Under the pieces are notes generated by a model. That model worked only from the letters and a program-made list of their open reading frames with translations, was not told the DNA's origin and did no database searches. From NCBI GenBank assembly GCA_046349955.1, contig JAXMBI010000025.1:1-64000 (forward strand): 64,000 bases of DNA, written 5' to 3'. Positions 8,162-16,849 of the stretch are shown one piece after another. The translations under genes and the position numbers were made by a program. This DNA is from JBGAPH01 sp046349955 (lineage in GTDB: Bacteria; Planctomycetota; Planctomycetia; Pirellulales; JBGAPH01). Each line of letters begins with the position of its first letter. Position 1 is the stretch's first letter.

Positions 8162-8245
8162 GTAGGGTGCGTCAAACGAAGTGCGGACGCACCATCCGTC
8201 CCGCCGAAGCATTGGTGCGTCTGCACTGCGCTTGACACACCCTAC
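8162..8245. repeat. Palindromic repeat, GTAGGGTG type, copy 1
   Basis: Arms of 33 bp (8162-8194 and 8213-8245) match as an inverted repeat at 29 of 33 positions around an 18-bp centre. The right arm ends two bases before the stop codon of the HD-domain gene. A related element with the same GTAGGGTG ends is at 12643-12753. Confidence 0.85.
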
Positions 8246-8247
8246 GG

Positions 8248-9291
8248 CTACTGCACCTGCGGCCGGGCCAACTCCCCTTCGGCAAGCTCCGGCCCCGCGG
8301 CGCCGTTGCTCACCCGCGGCGCGCCGCGCTCCTGCCCCTTGAACAGCTTCCGCCCCAGGTTGTGGTTGAAGGCGGTCCAAGGGCTGTCGATGTTGGCGTC
8401 GTCGCGCATCAACTGGTGGAAGCTGTGCAGCTTGGCGTCCAGGTTGTCCAGGTGGTGCAAGGCCACCGCCTCGAGCGTCATCGGCAGCTTAGGGCTGCCG
8501 TAGGCGTATTCGCCGTGGTGGCTCACGATCATGTGCCGCAACCGCAGGGCCAACTCCTCCGGCAACGGCTCGCCCGCCAGGCGTTCGGCCTCTTGCAGCT
8601 TGCGGTCGAGGATCGCCAGCCCCATCACCACGTGCCCCAGAAGTTGGCCGGCGTCGCTGTAGGCGTAGTCGCGGTCGTAGCACAGCTCGTCGAGCTTGCC
8701 GATGTCGTGCAGGAAGGCGCCCATCACCAGGAGATCGGCGTCGAGCGCGGGGTAGCAGTCGGAAATCCGCCACGACACCTCCATCAAGTTCACCACGTGC
8801 TCAAGCAGGCCGCCGTGGTAGGCGTGGTGGTTCTTCACGCCGGCCGGCGCCCGCGTGAGCTTGCCCATCAGCTCTTCGTCGACCAGGAAGCACTCGGCCA
8901 GGTTGCGCAGCGGCAGGCTTTTCATCTTCCGCAAGAGCTCGCCCAGCCGCAGGGCCAAGCGGTCGATCTCGCGCGCCGACAGGGGCATGAAGTCTTCGAA
9001 GCAGATCTCCTCGTCGGTGGCCCGGGCCACCTGGGTGGCGATGAGTTGCAGGGCCCCCTGGTAGATCTGCGTGGTCCCTTCGACGCGCACATAGTCGCCG
9101 TTCTCGAAGCTTCGGTACAGGTGCTCACTGGCGTTCCAGAGCCGCGCCGTCAACCGGCCGCTGCGGTCGGCCAACTCCACCTGCAGGTAGAGGTTGCCGT
9201 TGCGGTTGGGGCGCAACTGCTTGTCCATCGCCAGGAACACCTGGTTGATCGATTCCTGGTGGCCAAGCTGGTTGACGAAGCGTCGGGTCAT
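8248..9291 (-). CDS. YhaM-like 3'-5' exoribonuclease, OB-fold plus HD domain
   Basis: A 347-residue protein. Residues of about 15-90 form an OB-fold (YLQVELADRSGRLTARLWNA, YVRVEGTTQIYQG), and about 150-310 form an HD phosphohydrolase domain with the metal ligands HHAYHGGLLEHV, FLHDIGK and the later IVSHHGEY. This order is that of YhaM, which trims single-stranded RNA or DNA 3' ends. The ATG at 9291 has GGAG five bases upstream; a longer frame to 9363 has no similarity. The last ~25 residues are low complexity. The product is likely cytoplasmic and single-gene. Confidence 0.85.
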   Translation of the reverse strand: MTRRFVNQLGHQESINQVFLAMDKQLRPNRNGNLYLQVELADRSGRLTARLWNASEHLYRSFENGDYVRVEGTTQIYQGALQLIATQVARATDEEICFEDFMPLSAREIDRLALRLGELLRKMKSLPLRNLAECFLVDEELMGKLTRAPAGVKNHHAYHGGLLEHVVNLMEVSWRISDCYPALDADLLVMGAFLHDIGKLDELCYDRDYAYSDAGQLLGHVVMGLAILDRKLQEAERLAGEPLPEELALRLRHMIVSHHGEYAYGSPKLPMTLEAVALHHLDNLDAKLHSFHQLMRDDANIDSPWTAFNHNLGRKLFKGQERGAPRVSNGAAGPELAEGELARPQVQ

Positions 9292-9571
9292 GCGTGCTCC
9301 TGGCTGACGAGAATCTGCGGTCGGCCCGCTAGCATTGCCGGGCTGTGGGGCCGAAGGGCGCAAGGGGACGATTCTAGGAGTCGAGGGGTGGAGTCACAAG
9401 CGCGGATCGGTCCACAGGCCGAAAGCGCCTCCGGGACGCCCGAACCGAAAAGCCCGCGTTTTCGGCGAATTCGCCATGGTTCGGCGGCGGTTTCAGGGCC
9501 GCGAGAATTCGGTCTATACTGGGAGTTCGGCTTTCGTACCAACAGCCCTCGGCGCTTTCCCGGCGGACTCG

Positions 9572-10102
9572 ATGCCAGCTCAGTATTATCTTCCCTGCGC
9601 TTGCGGCCAGCGGCACTTGGTGAGCGCGGCCCAAGCGGGGCAAACGCTCACTTGCGTTTGCGGCGCGACGCTCGACGTGCCGACGCTGCGGGGCCTTGCG
9701 GCGCTCGAGGTCGTGCCGGAGCGGGCGTCGGCGCCGCGATCCTCCTGGGGCCCCCGTCAGGGGGTGATGTTGGTGGCTGCCCTGCTCGTCGTCGCAGCGC
9801 TGCTCACCGCCGCGTGGTTGCGCAACCAGTCGCAGCCGGGAGTCGCCCTCACCTCGAGCGAAGCGGCGACGATGGACAACCTGACGCCGGCCGAAAGCCT
9901 GCAGGCCTGGCAATTCCTTTCGCAGCGCGGACTGCACAGCGGCCTCGATGCGGCCGCGATGCAGCAGGCCCACTTCGCGGGGCTGTGGGTGAATGTGGCG
10001 CTCGCCCTGGCCGGCGTGGCGCTGGCGGTGCTGGTGCTGGCCGCCGCGGCGCCCCTGCTGTTCGGCAAGCCGGCGGCCAAACGCTCTCCCTCGCGCGCGT
10101 GA
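9572..10102 (+). CDS. Zinc-ribbon membrane protein of unknown function
   Basis: A 176-residue protein. The N-terminus has two CxCG knuckles (LPCACGQRHLV and LTCVCGATLDV, about residues 8-35), the form of a small zinc ribbon often seen in planctomycetes. Two membrane helices follow at about 65-83 and 137-162. The ATG at 9572 places the first knuckle directly after the start. No known function; possibly a regulator or scaffold at the membrane. It is followed 117 bp later by the transglutaminase-esterase gene on the same strand. Confidence 0.65.
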   Translation: MPAQYYLPCACGQRHLVSAAQAGQTLTCVCGATLDVPTLRGLAALEVVPERASAPRSSWGPRQGVMLVAALLVVAALLTAAWLRNQSQPGVALTSSEAATMDNLTPAESLQAWQFLSQRGLHSGLDAAAMQQAHFAGLWVNVALALAGVALAVLVLAAAAPLLFGKPAAKRSPSRA

Positions 10103-10219
10103 TTCTTTGAGCGTCGCCTCGACGCTGGACCCGCTGCGGGCCGCGCGTTATCAGTAAGCCGTGAAGCACGCGGCGCTGCTCGCTGCATTCGTTTCGGCCA
10201 ATACTACGGAGACGCTCTC

Positions 10220-12616
10220 GTGGGTTCCTCGCTGGTTTCGGCTCGCAGCTTCCCCCTGGCCCTCGCGCTGGCCCTGGAAGCCTTCGCCTCTTGGCCCGTT
10301 GCGCGCCTTCAGGCGACCGAGCCGACACCTGCAGTAGCATCCGATTTAGCTGCCGCGCTCGAGCGCGCCGGCGACAACCGCCCCCAGATCGAGCGCGTCC
10401 TGCAGGCTGTTCCCGCTGATCAGCGCCCCGGCATGGAGTTCTTGATCGCGAACATGCCGGAGCGCGATCTGCAGAGCCTCTCGGCCGAGTTCCTGCTCGA
10501 GAACGTCGACTACGCCTACCGGGCCTGGAACGAATCGCCTTGGAAGGCCCGCGTGCCGGAGCAGGTGTTCTTCAGCGATGTGCTCCCCTACGCCAACATC
10601 AACGAACGTCGCGATCGCTGGCGTAAGGATTTCTTCGAACGCTTCCGCCTGCTCGTAGCGGGCGTCGAATCGCCGGGGCTGGCGGCGGCGCGGCTGAACC
10701 AAAAGATCTTTGGCCTGCTCGACGTGAAGTACTCGACGAAGCGCCCCAAGGCCGATCAGAGCCCCTACGAATCGATCGAGGCCCATCTGGCCTCCTGCAC
10801 GGGGCTCTCCGTGTTGCTGGTCGACGCTTGCCGCGCCGTCGGCGTGCCGGCGCGGCTGGTAGGCACGCCGCGCTGGACCGACAACTCCGGCAACCACACC
10901 TGGGTTGAAGTGTGGGACGACGGCTGGCACTTCACCGGCGCCGCCGAACCGGCGGGCGACAAGCTCGATGACGCCTGGTTCGTGCAGCGCGCCGCCCAGG
11001 CCCGCCCCGACGACCCGCGTCATGCCATCTACGCTGCGAGCTACCGCCGCACGGGGCTCAAGTTTCCGCTCCTCTGGGCCCGCAACGCCGACTACGTGCA
11101 GGCGGTCGACGTGACGGCCAGCTATCTGACTCGCGCGGAGAAACTTCCGCCTGGCTACGGCCGCGCGATGCTCCGCTTCCTCGACCAACCGCGCGGAGAG
11201 CGCCGGACCGCCCAGATCCAAGTCTGCCGCCCCGACGGCCAAGTGGTGTTCGAAGGGACGACCAAGGACGAGCGAGCCGACGCCAACGATCACCTGACCG
11301 TGGTGCTGCCGCTGGGACAAGAGTTCTCGGTCACTGCCCAGGTCGCCGGCAAAAACGAAACAGCCCAGGTGCGGTTCGAGCAAGACAATCAGCTCTTCAC
11401 GCTGGCCTCCGCCGGCGCGCCGGAGGAGTCGACCAAGACAGGTCCCATCGCGGCGTTCGAGAGCTACCTCGCCCAACCCGTCGGCGAACGGCCGCCGCTC
11501 ACGGAGCAGGAGTTCGCCAAGGCGCCCCTGTCGAAGGCCGACGCCGACGCTGCCCGCAAACTGCTGTGGGCGGACCACGCGACGCAGATTCGCGCGGCCC
11601 GCTCCCAAGAGTTGACCGACCGCAAGCTCAAGATCGGCGAACTCGAGATGCCGTTTACGCTGCAGACCTTCGGCGAGAAGCCGGCCGGGGGCCGCAGTCT
11701 CTTTATTTCGATGCATGGCGGCGGCAATGCCCCGCCGCAAGTCAACGACCGCCAGTGGAGCAACCAGCAGAAGCTCTACGAGCCAGCGGAAGGAATCTAT
11801 GTGGCGCCGCGGGCGCCGACCAACACTTGGAACCTGTGGCACGAGCCGCACGTCGACGCCTTTTTCGACCGGCTGATCGAAGACCTGATCGTGCTGGAAG
11901 AGGTCGACCCCAACCGCGTGTATCTGATGGGTTACTCGGCCGGCGGCGACGGGGTTTTTCAGCTCGCTCCGCGGATGGCTGACCGCCTGGCGGCCGCCGC
12001 AATGATGGCCGGCCACCCCAACGAAACGCAGCCGCAGGGGCTGCGGAACATCGGCTTCGCCCTCTTCATGGGAGGCAAAGACGCGGCCTATCGCCGCAAC
12101 GAGGTGGCCCGCGAGTGGGAAGCGAAGTTGGCGGAGCTCAAGGCCGCCGACCCCACCGGCTACGAGCACTTGGTGAAGATCTTTCCCGACAAGGGGCACT
12201 GGATGGATCACGAGGACGCCGCGGCGCTCCCGTGGCTGGCCAAGTTCACCCGCGATCCGCTGCCTAAGAAGATCGTGTGGCGGCAGGACGACGTGACGCA
12301 CGGCCGCTTCTACTGGCTGGCTCTCGACGAAGACCAGCGCCGCGGCGGCAGCCAAATCGTGGCCACGGTCGACGGCCAGCGGATCGATCTGGCGGCCGAA
12401 GGGGTCGAACGTCTACGAGTGCGGCTGGCCGATGGGCTCGTGGATCTCGACCAACCCGTGAAGATCACCGCCGGCGAGCGGGTGCTCTACGAAGGCACGC
12501 CGCCGCGGACGATCGCCCTGCTCGCCCAGACACTCAATGAGCGCGGCGACCCCGCGGCCGTGTTTGCGGCCGAGGTGGAAGTATCGAGCCTGACGCCGCC
12601 CACGAAATCCCCGTGA
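10220..12616 (+). CDS. Exported transglutaminase-like / esterase fusion protein
   Basis: A 798-residue protein starting at GTG 10220 with GGAG nine bases upstream and a hydrophobic N-terminal export signal. Residues of about 150-260 are a transglutaminase-like core: Cys193 in ASCTGLS and His226 in GNHTWVEVW; the usual third residue is not clear (DGWHFTGAAE). Residues of about 480-690 are an alpha/beta hydrolase of the polyhydroxybutyrate-depolymerase/esterase kind with MHGGG oxyanion loop, nucleophile Ser573 in GYSAGG, and a late GHWMDHED histidine. The combination suggests an extracellular peptide- or ester-bond-cutting enzyme. A C-terminal Ig-like tail follows. Substrate unknown. Confidence 0.75.
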   Translation: MGSSLVSARSFPLALALALEAFASWPVARLQATEPTPAVASDLAAALERAGDNRPQIERVLQAVPADQRPGMEFLIANMPERDLQSLSAEFLLENVDYAYRAWNESPWKARVPEQVFFSDVLPYANINERRDRWRKDFFERFRLLVAGVESPGLAAARLNQKIFGLLDVKYSTKRPKADQSPYESIEAHLASCTGLSVLLVDACRAVGVPARLVGTPRWTDNSGNHTWVEVWDDGWHFTGAAEPAGDKLDDAWFVQRAAQARPDDPRHAIYAASYRRTGLKFPLLWARNADYVQAVDVTASYLTRAEKLPPGYGRAMLRFLDQPRGERRTAQIQVCRPDGQVVFEGTTKDERADANDHLTVVLPLGQEFSVTAQVAGKNETAQVRFEQDNQLFTLASAGAPEESTKTGPIAAFESYLAQPVGERPPLTEQEFAKAPLSKADADAARKLLWADHATQIRAARSQELTDRKLKIGELEMPFTLQTFGEKPAGGRSLFISMHGGGNAPPQVNDRQWSNQQKLYEPAEGIYVAPRAPTNTWNLWHEPHVDAFFDRLIEDLIVLEEVDPNRVYLMGYSAGGDGVFQLAPRMADRLAAAAMMAGHPNETQPQGLRNIGFALFMGGKDAAYRRNEVAREWEAKLAELKAADPTGYEHLVKIFPDKGHWMDHEDAAALPWLAKFTRDPLPKKIVWRQDDVTHGRFYWLALDEDQRRGGSQIVATVDGQRIDLAAEGVERLRVRLADGLVDLDQPVKITAGERVLYEGTPPRTIALLAQTLNERGDPAAVFAAEVEVSSLTPPTKSP

Positions 12617-12642
12617 GCCCACGGGTGCGCACGGGCGCAAAA

Positions 12643-12753
12643 GTAGGGTGGGGCGAACGAAGTGAGCCCCATCAATTCGCCGGTGAACTACACCTTCAAC
12701 CCAAGCTTGGCCCAACCGGCGTCGTTCCGCGTGGGGCTAGCGCCCCACCCTAC
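12643..12753. repeat. Palindromic repeat, GTAGGGTG type, copy 2
   Basis: The outer arms GTAGGGTGGGGCG (12643-12655) and its exact complement (12741-12753) enclose a second pair GCCCCA/TGGGGC and a nested CGCCGGT/ACCGGCG. The right arm supplies the TAG stop codon of ispG (12750-12752), and the left arm begins 27 bases after the stop of the convergent gene. Confidence 0.85.
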
Positions 12754-13895
12754 ACGGCGGCCGTCTTGCCGGCGATCAGCTTGTCCAGCTCATCCCGCAG
12801 CTTCGGCAGGATCTCGTCGTACTTGAAGGCCCCCAGCTCCTGCGGGCCGCGCTTCAAGTTCACGTGGTGGGGGCCGCACCAGAGGCCGAGGTCGGCGTCG
12901 TCGGTTTCGCCGGGGCCGTTCACGCGGCAGCCCATCACGGCGATCGTGATCGCGTGCTGCTCGGCGTAGCGGGTCATCTCCTTCACTTGCTGCGCCAGAT
13001 CGATGAACGCTTCGTTCTCCACCCGCGAGCAGCTTGGGCAACTGATGATGTTGAGTGTCTTGAGGCCAAAGTCGACGACCGTGCGGACGCGGCCCGCCTT
13101 GATGTCGGCCAGAATGTTGCGGCCGGCCTCGATCTCCTCGCTCTTGCGGGAGTTCGGCACCGTGAGCGAGACGCGGATCGTATCGCCGATGCCGCGGCCG
13201 ATGAGTTGCTCGAAGGCGATCCGCGTCTTGATGACGCCGTCGGGGGGCATGCCGGCCTCGGTCACCCCCAGGTGCAGCGGCACGTCGGGCCGCTGCTCGG
13301 CGAAGCGGCGGTTCACCTCGATCACCTTCCGCGGGTCGCTGTCCTTGAGCGATACGCAGTAGCGGTTGAAGCCCAACGAGTCGAGCAGTTCGCAGTGCTC
13401 AAAGGCGCTGGCCAGCATGGGGCCCAGCGAGTCGGCCGGATCGAAGCGGTCTTTCTGGGCCGGGTCGACCGAGCCGCAGTTGACGCCGACCCGCATGGCG
13501 CAGTCGTGCTCGCCGGCCAGCTCGGCCAGGTACTTCACCTTGTCCTGCCAGGGGCGGCTGCGCTCGTGGTGATAGAGATGCCCCGGGTTGTAGCGGATTT
13601 TGTCGACGTGGGGGGCGATCGTGGCCGCCAGGCGGTAGTTCTCCTGGAGGTCGACCGACAGGTTGGCCTGGGTGCGGCGGCGTACTTCGATCAGCGCCTC
13701 GGCGTCTTTGGCGCTGTCGATGGCGATCCGCACCACGTCGGCCCCAGCGCGGGCCAGGTCGTCGACCTGGGCCACGGTGGCCTCGACGTCTTGGGTGTGC
13801 GTGGCGCACATGCTCTGCACTGCCACGGGATTTCCACCGCCAATGGTGACGCTGCCGATCTTCACCGGCCGGGTGGGGTTGCGCTCGATATCCAC
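12750..13895 (-). CDS. ispG: 4-hydroxy-3-methylbut-2-enyl diphosphate synthase (IspG/GcpE)
   Basis: A 381-residue enzyme of the MEP isoprenoid pathway that converts the cyclic diphosphate MEcPP to HMBPP using a 4Fe-4S cluster. The TIM-barrel start (RNPTRPVKIGSVTIGGG, PVAVQSM) and the cluster cysteines (IISCPSCSR and IAVMGCRVNGPGE) are clear. The start is GTG at 13895, with AAGGAG nine bases upstream; the longer frame to 14015 has no family similarity. Single gene, convergent with the fusion protein gene. The stop codon lies in a palindromic repeat. Confidence 0.96.
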   Translation of the reverse strand: MDIERNPTRPVKIGSVTIGGGNPVAVQSMCATHTQDVEATVAQVDDLARAGADVVRIAIDSAKDAEALIEVRRRTQANLSVDLQENYRLAATIAPHVDKIRYNPGHLYHHERSRPWQDKVKYLAELAGEHDCAMRVGVNCGSVDPAQKDRFDPADSLGPMLASAFEHCELLDSLGFNRYCVSLKDSDPRKVIEVNRRFAEQRPDVPLHLGVTEAGMPPDGVIKTRIAFEQLIGRGIGDTIRVSLTVPNSRKSEEIEAGRNILADIKAGRVRTVVDFGLKTLNIISCPSCSRVENEAFIDLAQQVKEMTRYAEQHAITIAVMGCRVNGPGETDDADLGLWCGPHHVNLKRGPQELGAFKYDEILPKLRDELDKLIAGKTAAV

Positions 13896-14176
13896 TCGCT
13901 GTTGCTCCTTTCCCTCATCATAGGGCGAGTGAGGCAGGGGGTCGATGCCGAGGCTGGCTGGCCGCCCCTTTCCCCCTAAATTCGGCCTGCTATTCAGCTT
14001 GCCGGCCGGCCCCATCCCGCCTTTCCAGTCGATCTTGGCTGGCCTGTCGGCCTCTGGTACAAGGTTGGCCGCCGCGGGCCAGGAAGGTCCGCGCCGAAGC
14101 GGCCGCGCATGCGCCCCTCGATCGCCGCCGGCCGCACCTTCACGACGAGTCTCGCCCCCGAGAAAGCAGTTCAGGG

Positions 14177-16321
14177 ATGACCAACTTCCTGCGGGCCTTG
14201 CGGCTGGCGCTCCGCCACCGCTGGACTTTCGCCCTGGCCGTGATCAGCGCCGGCATCGTGGCCGTGCTCTGGGGCGCGAACATCGGCACGGTCTACCCCT
14301 TCGTCGAAGTGGTGTTCCAAGACCAGTCGCTCGTCGAATGGGCCGACCGCGGGATCGCCTCGTCGAACCAAACGATCGGGCAGCTCAACGACGAACTGAC
14401 GCGGCTCCGCAAGTACGCCACGCTCGCTCCTGCCCAGGCCCGCGCGCTCATGGCGGCCGACCTAAAGGTCGTATCGGAGGCAGAGCAGAAGGCCTTTGCC
14501 GATAGGCGCGAAGGCCGCAACGAATTGCGCGCCCAGGTACGGCAGCTCACGGCCCTAACCAAAGCCAGCGACGAAGATCTGCCGGGTGATCTGAAATCGG
14601 CCGAACAACTCCGCATGTCGCGCCTCTTGGCCGAAGAGCGCGCTTTGCGCTTGCGGGTGTGGCTCAAGCCCTACCTCGTGCGCTATTCGCCCGCGAGCCC
14701 CTTCCACACGCTCGTCGTGGTCGTGATCGTGCTGATGGTCGGCACGGTGGTGAAGGACTGGTTCCTCGTCTTCAGTTCGATCCTGGTCGATCGGCTCACG
14801 AACCTGGTGACGTTCGACCTGCGCAAACAGTTCTACCGCCGCACGCTGCGGCTCGAGATGGCCGCCTTTGGCGAGCAGGGCGCAAGCGAGCTGATGAGCC
14901 GCTTCACCTACGATCTCGAGAGCATGTCGAGCGGCATGCAGGTGCTCTTCGGCAAGGCGACGCGCGAGCCGCTCAAGGCGCTCGTGTGTTTGCTCGGCGC
15001 CGGCTTCATCTGCTGGCGACTCTTGCTGCTCTCGTTGATCGTGGCGCCTGGGGCGGCCTTCGTCATGAGCCGGCTCTCGAAGTCGCTCAAGCGGGCCAAC
15101 CGCAAGGCGATGGAGGAAATGTCGGAGCTCTACGGCATCTTGTCGGAAACCTTCTCAGGCATCAAGGTGGTGAAGGCCTTCACCATGGAGCGCTACGAGC
15201 GCCGCCGCTTCCACCTGAAGACCAAAGACTACTTCCGCAAGTCGATGCGGATCGCTCGTTACAACGCCCTCGTGCGCCCCGTCACCGAATTCATGGGCAT
15301 CAGCATGATCTCGCTGGCGATCATCGCGGGGGCCTACCTGGTGCTCAATCAGGAAACGCACTTGCTGGGCATTCGCATGACCGACCGGCCGCTCAGCTTG
15401 AGCGCCTTGATGGTCTTCTTCGGGTTGCTGGCCGGTGTGAGCGATCCTGCCCGCAAGCTCTCCGAGGTCTACGGCGTGTTGCAGCGGGCGGCGGCCGCGG
15501 CCGACCGCGTGTTCCAAGCCCTCGACCGCGAGCCGGCGATCCAAGATCCGCCCCGGCCGCGCCCGATGCCGGCCCATCACCGCGAGATCGCGCTCGAAAA
15601 GGTTCATTTCGGGTACGTCCCCGGCCGTCCGATTCTGCAAGGGATCGACCTCAAGATCCCCTTCGGGCAAACGCTGGCCATCGTCGGCCCCAACGGCTGC
15701 GGGAAGACAACGCTCACCAGCCTGATTCCCCGCTTCTTCGAGCCGACGAGCGGGCGGGTGACGATCGACGGCGTCGACCTGCGGGACGTGAAGATCCGCG
15801 ACCTACGGCGGCAGATCGGCCTGGTGACGCAGGAGACGCTGCTGTTTGACGACACGGTGTTCAACAACATTCGCTACGGCTCCCCCAGCGCCACGCGCGA
15901 GCAGGTGATCGAGGCCGCCAAGCAAGCCCATGCCCATCGCTTCATCGAGCAAGCGCTCGAGCACGGCTACGAAACCGAGGTCGGCCCGCTGGGCAACCGG
16001 CTCTCGGGCGGCCAGCGGCAGCGGATCGCGCTCGCGCGGGCGATCCTGCGCGACCCCAAGATCCTGATCCTCGACGAGGCGACGAGCCAAATCGACCTGG
16101 AAAGCGAGCAGCTCATCCACCGGGTGCTGGAGAAGTTCATCCAGAACCGCACAGCCATCATCATCACCCACCGCGTAGAAACGCTGGCGCTGGCCGACCG
16201 CGTGCTGGTGATGGACTCGGGCCGCGCACTCGACCTGGGCACCCACGACGAACTGATGCGCCGCTGCGAGTTCTACCGCCGGCTGTACCAGATTCAGTTT
16301 GCGACGGAGAAGGTCGCGTAA
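14177..16321 (+). CDS. MsbA-like ABC exporter (permease fused to ATPase)
   Basis: A 714-residue half-transporter. The first membrane helix (about 15-40) is followed by an unusually long, charged, probably coiled-coil insertion (about 45-175), then the remaining helices (about 180-430). The ATPase domain has Walker A GPNGCGKTT (about 504), the LSGGQ signature (about 610), Walker B LILDEATS and the H-loop ITHR. The family flips lipids or exports hydrophobic compounds, acting as a dimer in the cytoplasmic membrane. The extracytoplasmic insertion is odd for MsbA and may contact an envelope partner. ATG 14177 follows TTCAGGG. Downstream lies the IS110 region. Confidence 0.88.
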   Translation: MTNFLRALRLALRHRWTFALAVISAGIVAVLWGANIGTVYPFVEVVFQDQSLVEWADRGIASSNQTIGQLNDELTRLRKYATLAPAQARALMAADLKVVSEAEQKAFADRREGRNELRAQVRQLTALTKASDEDLPGDLKSAEQLRMSRLLAEERALRLRVWLKPYLVRYSPASPFHTLVVVVIVLMVGTVVKDWFLVFSSILVDRLTNLVTFDLRKQFYRRTLRLEMAAFGEQGASELMSRFTYDLESMSSGMQVLFGKATREPLKALVCLLGAGFICWRLLLLSLIVAPGAAFVMSRLSKSLKRANRKAMEEMSELYGILSETFSGIKVVKAFTMERYERRRFHLKTKDYFRKSMRIARYNALVRPVTEFMGISMISLAIIAGAYLVLNQETHLLGIRMTDRPLSLSALMVFFGLLAGVSDPARKLSEVYGVLQRAAAAADRVFQALDREPAIQDPPRPRPMPAHHREIALEKVHFGYVPGRPILQGIDLKIPFGQTLAIVGPNGCGKTTLTSLIPRFFEPTSGRVTIDGVDLRDVKIRDLRRQIGLVTQETLLFDDTVFNNIRYGSPSATREQVIEAAKQAHAHRFIEQALEHGYETEVGPLGNRLSGGQRQRIALARAILRDPKILILDEATSQIDLESEQLIHRVLEKFIQNRTAIIITHRVETLALADRVLVMDSGRALDLGTHDELMRRCEFYRRLYQIQFATEKVA

Positions 16322-16344
16322 GTCGCCGGGCGATCAAACTCAAT

Positions 16345-16516
16345 AGCCCCGAAGGGGCGACGAGATGTTAGCCGGGGGCGCGAGCCCCTGGGACGGCGCC
16401 CTGAAACCGTGGAAAGCCCTGGCAGGGCGACACAGGGTTCATTGCGGGCGCTCTGCCGCCCCTTCGGGGCTTCCTCCGCATACGCGAATGCATTCCCAGG
16501 GGCTTGCGCCCCTGAT
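16345..16516. repeat. Composite palindromic repeat, GCCCCGAAGGGGC type
   Basis: AGCCCCGAAGGGGCG (16345-16359) is repeated as its exact complement at 16457-16471, and GGGGGCGCGAGCCCCTGGGA (from 16374) is mirrored by TCCCAGGGGCTTGCGCCCCT (from 16495). Each arm is also self-complementary (CCCC-GAA-GGGG). A related fragment (GCCCTTCCAGGGC) lies beyond the transposase at about 18208-18220, so the IS sits among relatives of this family. Confidence 0.75.
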
Positions 16517-16527
16517 ACCGTTTCCGT

Positions 16528-16592
16528 CGGCCGGCGTCGCCGAGCTTTAGGGCCTTTATTGGGCCCTCAGCAGAGCTCGGCGATGTTGGCCG
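16528..16592. other. Long hairpin (19-bp stem, nested inner stem)
   Basis: Bases 16528-16546 pair with 16574-16592 over 19 positions, three of them G-U when read as a plus-strand RNA. The loop contains a second perfect stem AGGGCC/GGCCCT (16549-16554 with 16562-16567). It could terminate or stabilise the ABC exporter transcript, be an IS target, or be part of the IS end. No T-tract follows. Confidence 0.65.
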
Positions 16593-16849
16593 CGGCCGAT
16601 GTTTCCAACGTGCTGCATGATAGCATGACGGGCGTTGTTGACTCGTGTCTGCCCGAGCTCGCCTCGTCCGCCGTACGGTCTTGTCGCCCCGCCGCTGTGA
16701 CGGACGTAGCCAGATCACCGGCGGCGGCCGCGGCGTCTGGGTCCACGTCTGAGAGAACCAAGCCTCGCGAAGGCCCTTGTATCAGGTGGACGCGTCCCAG
16801 GCGCGCGGCGGGAATGGCAGGCAGTCTTCTAACCGTGGGAGCGCCAGCC
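16593..16849 (+). ncRNA. Candidate bridge-RNA region of the IS110 element
   Basis: IS110-family elements are known to carry a long non-coding end next to the transposase gene; in the IS110 group it lies upstream and encodes the bridge RNA that pairs with donor and target DNA. Here about 257 bp upstream of the transposase start has no coding sense and is the right size. Neither loops nor guides could be assigned by eye, so the boundaries are only a guess. Confidence 0.3.

Larger units (their letters stand above)
16322..16849. other. Repeat-rich intergenic region before the IS110 transposase
   Basis: Holds a composite palindrome (16345-16516), a long hairpin (16528-16592) and then about 257 bp directly upstream of the transposase ATG that could be the IS left end. 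No protein gene is credible here. Confidence 0.7.

Noticed and set aside
8362..10110. A 582-codon plus-strand frame
   Set aside because: It runs antisense to the HD-domain gene and then out of frame through the zinc-ribbon gene; composition (Val/His/Gln/Leu) is that of an antisense shadow.
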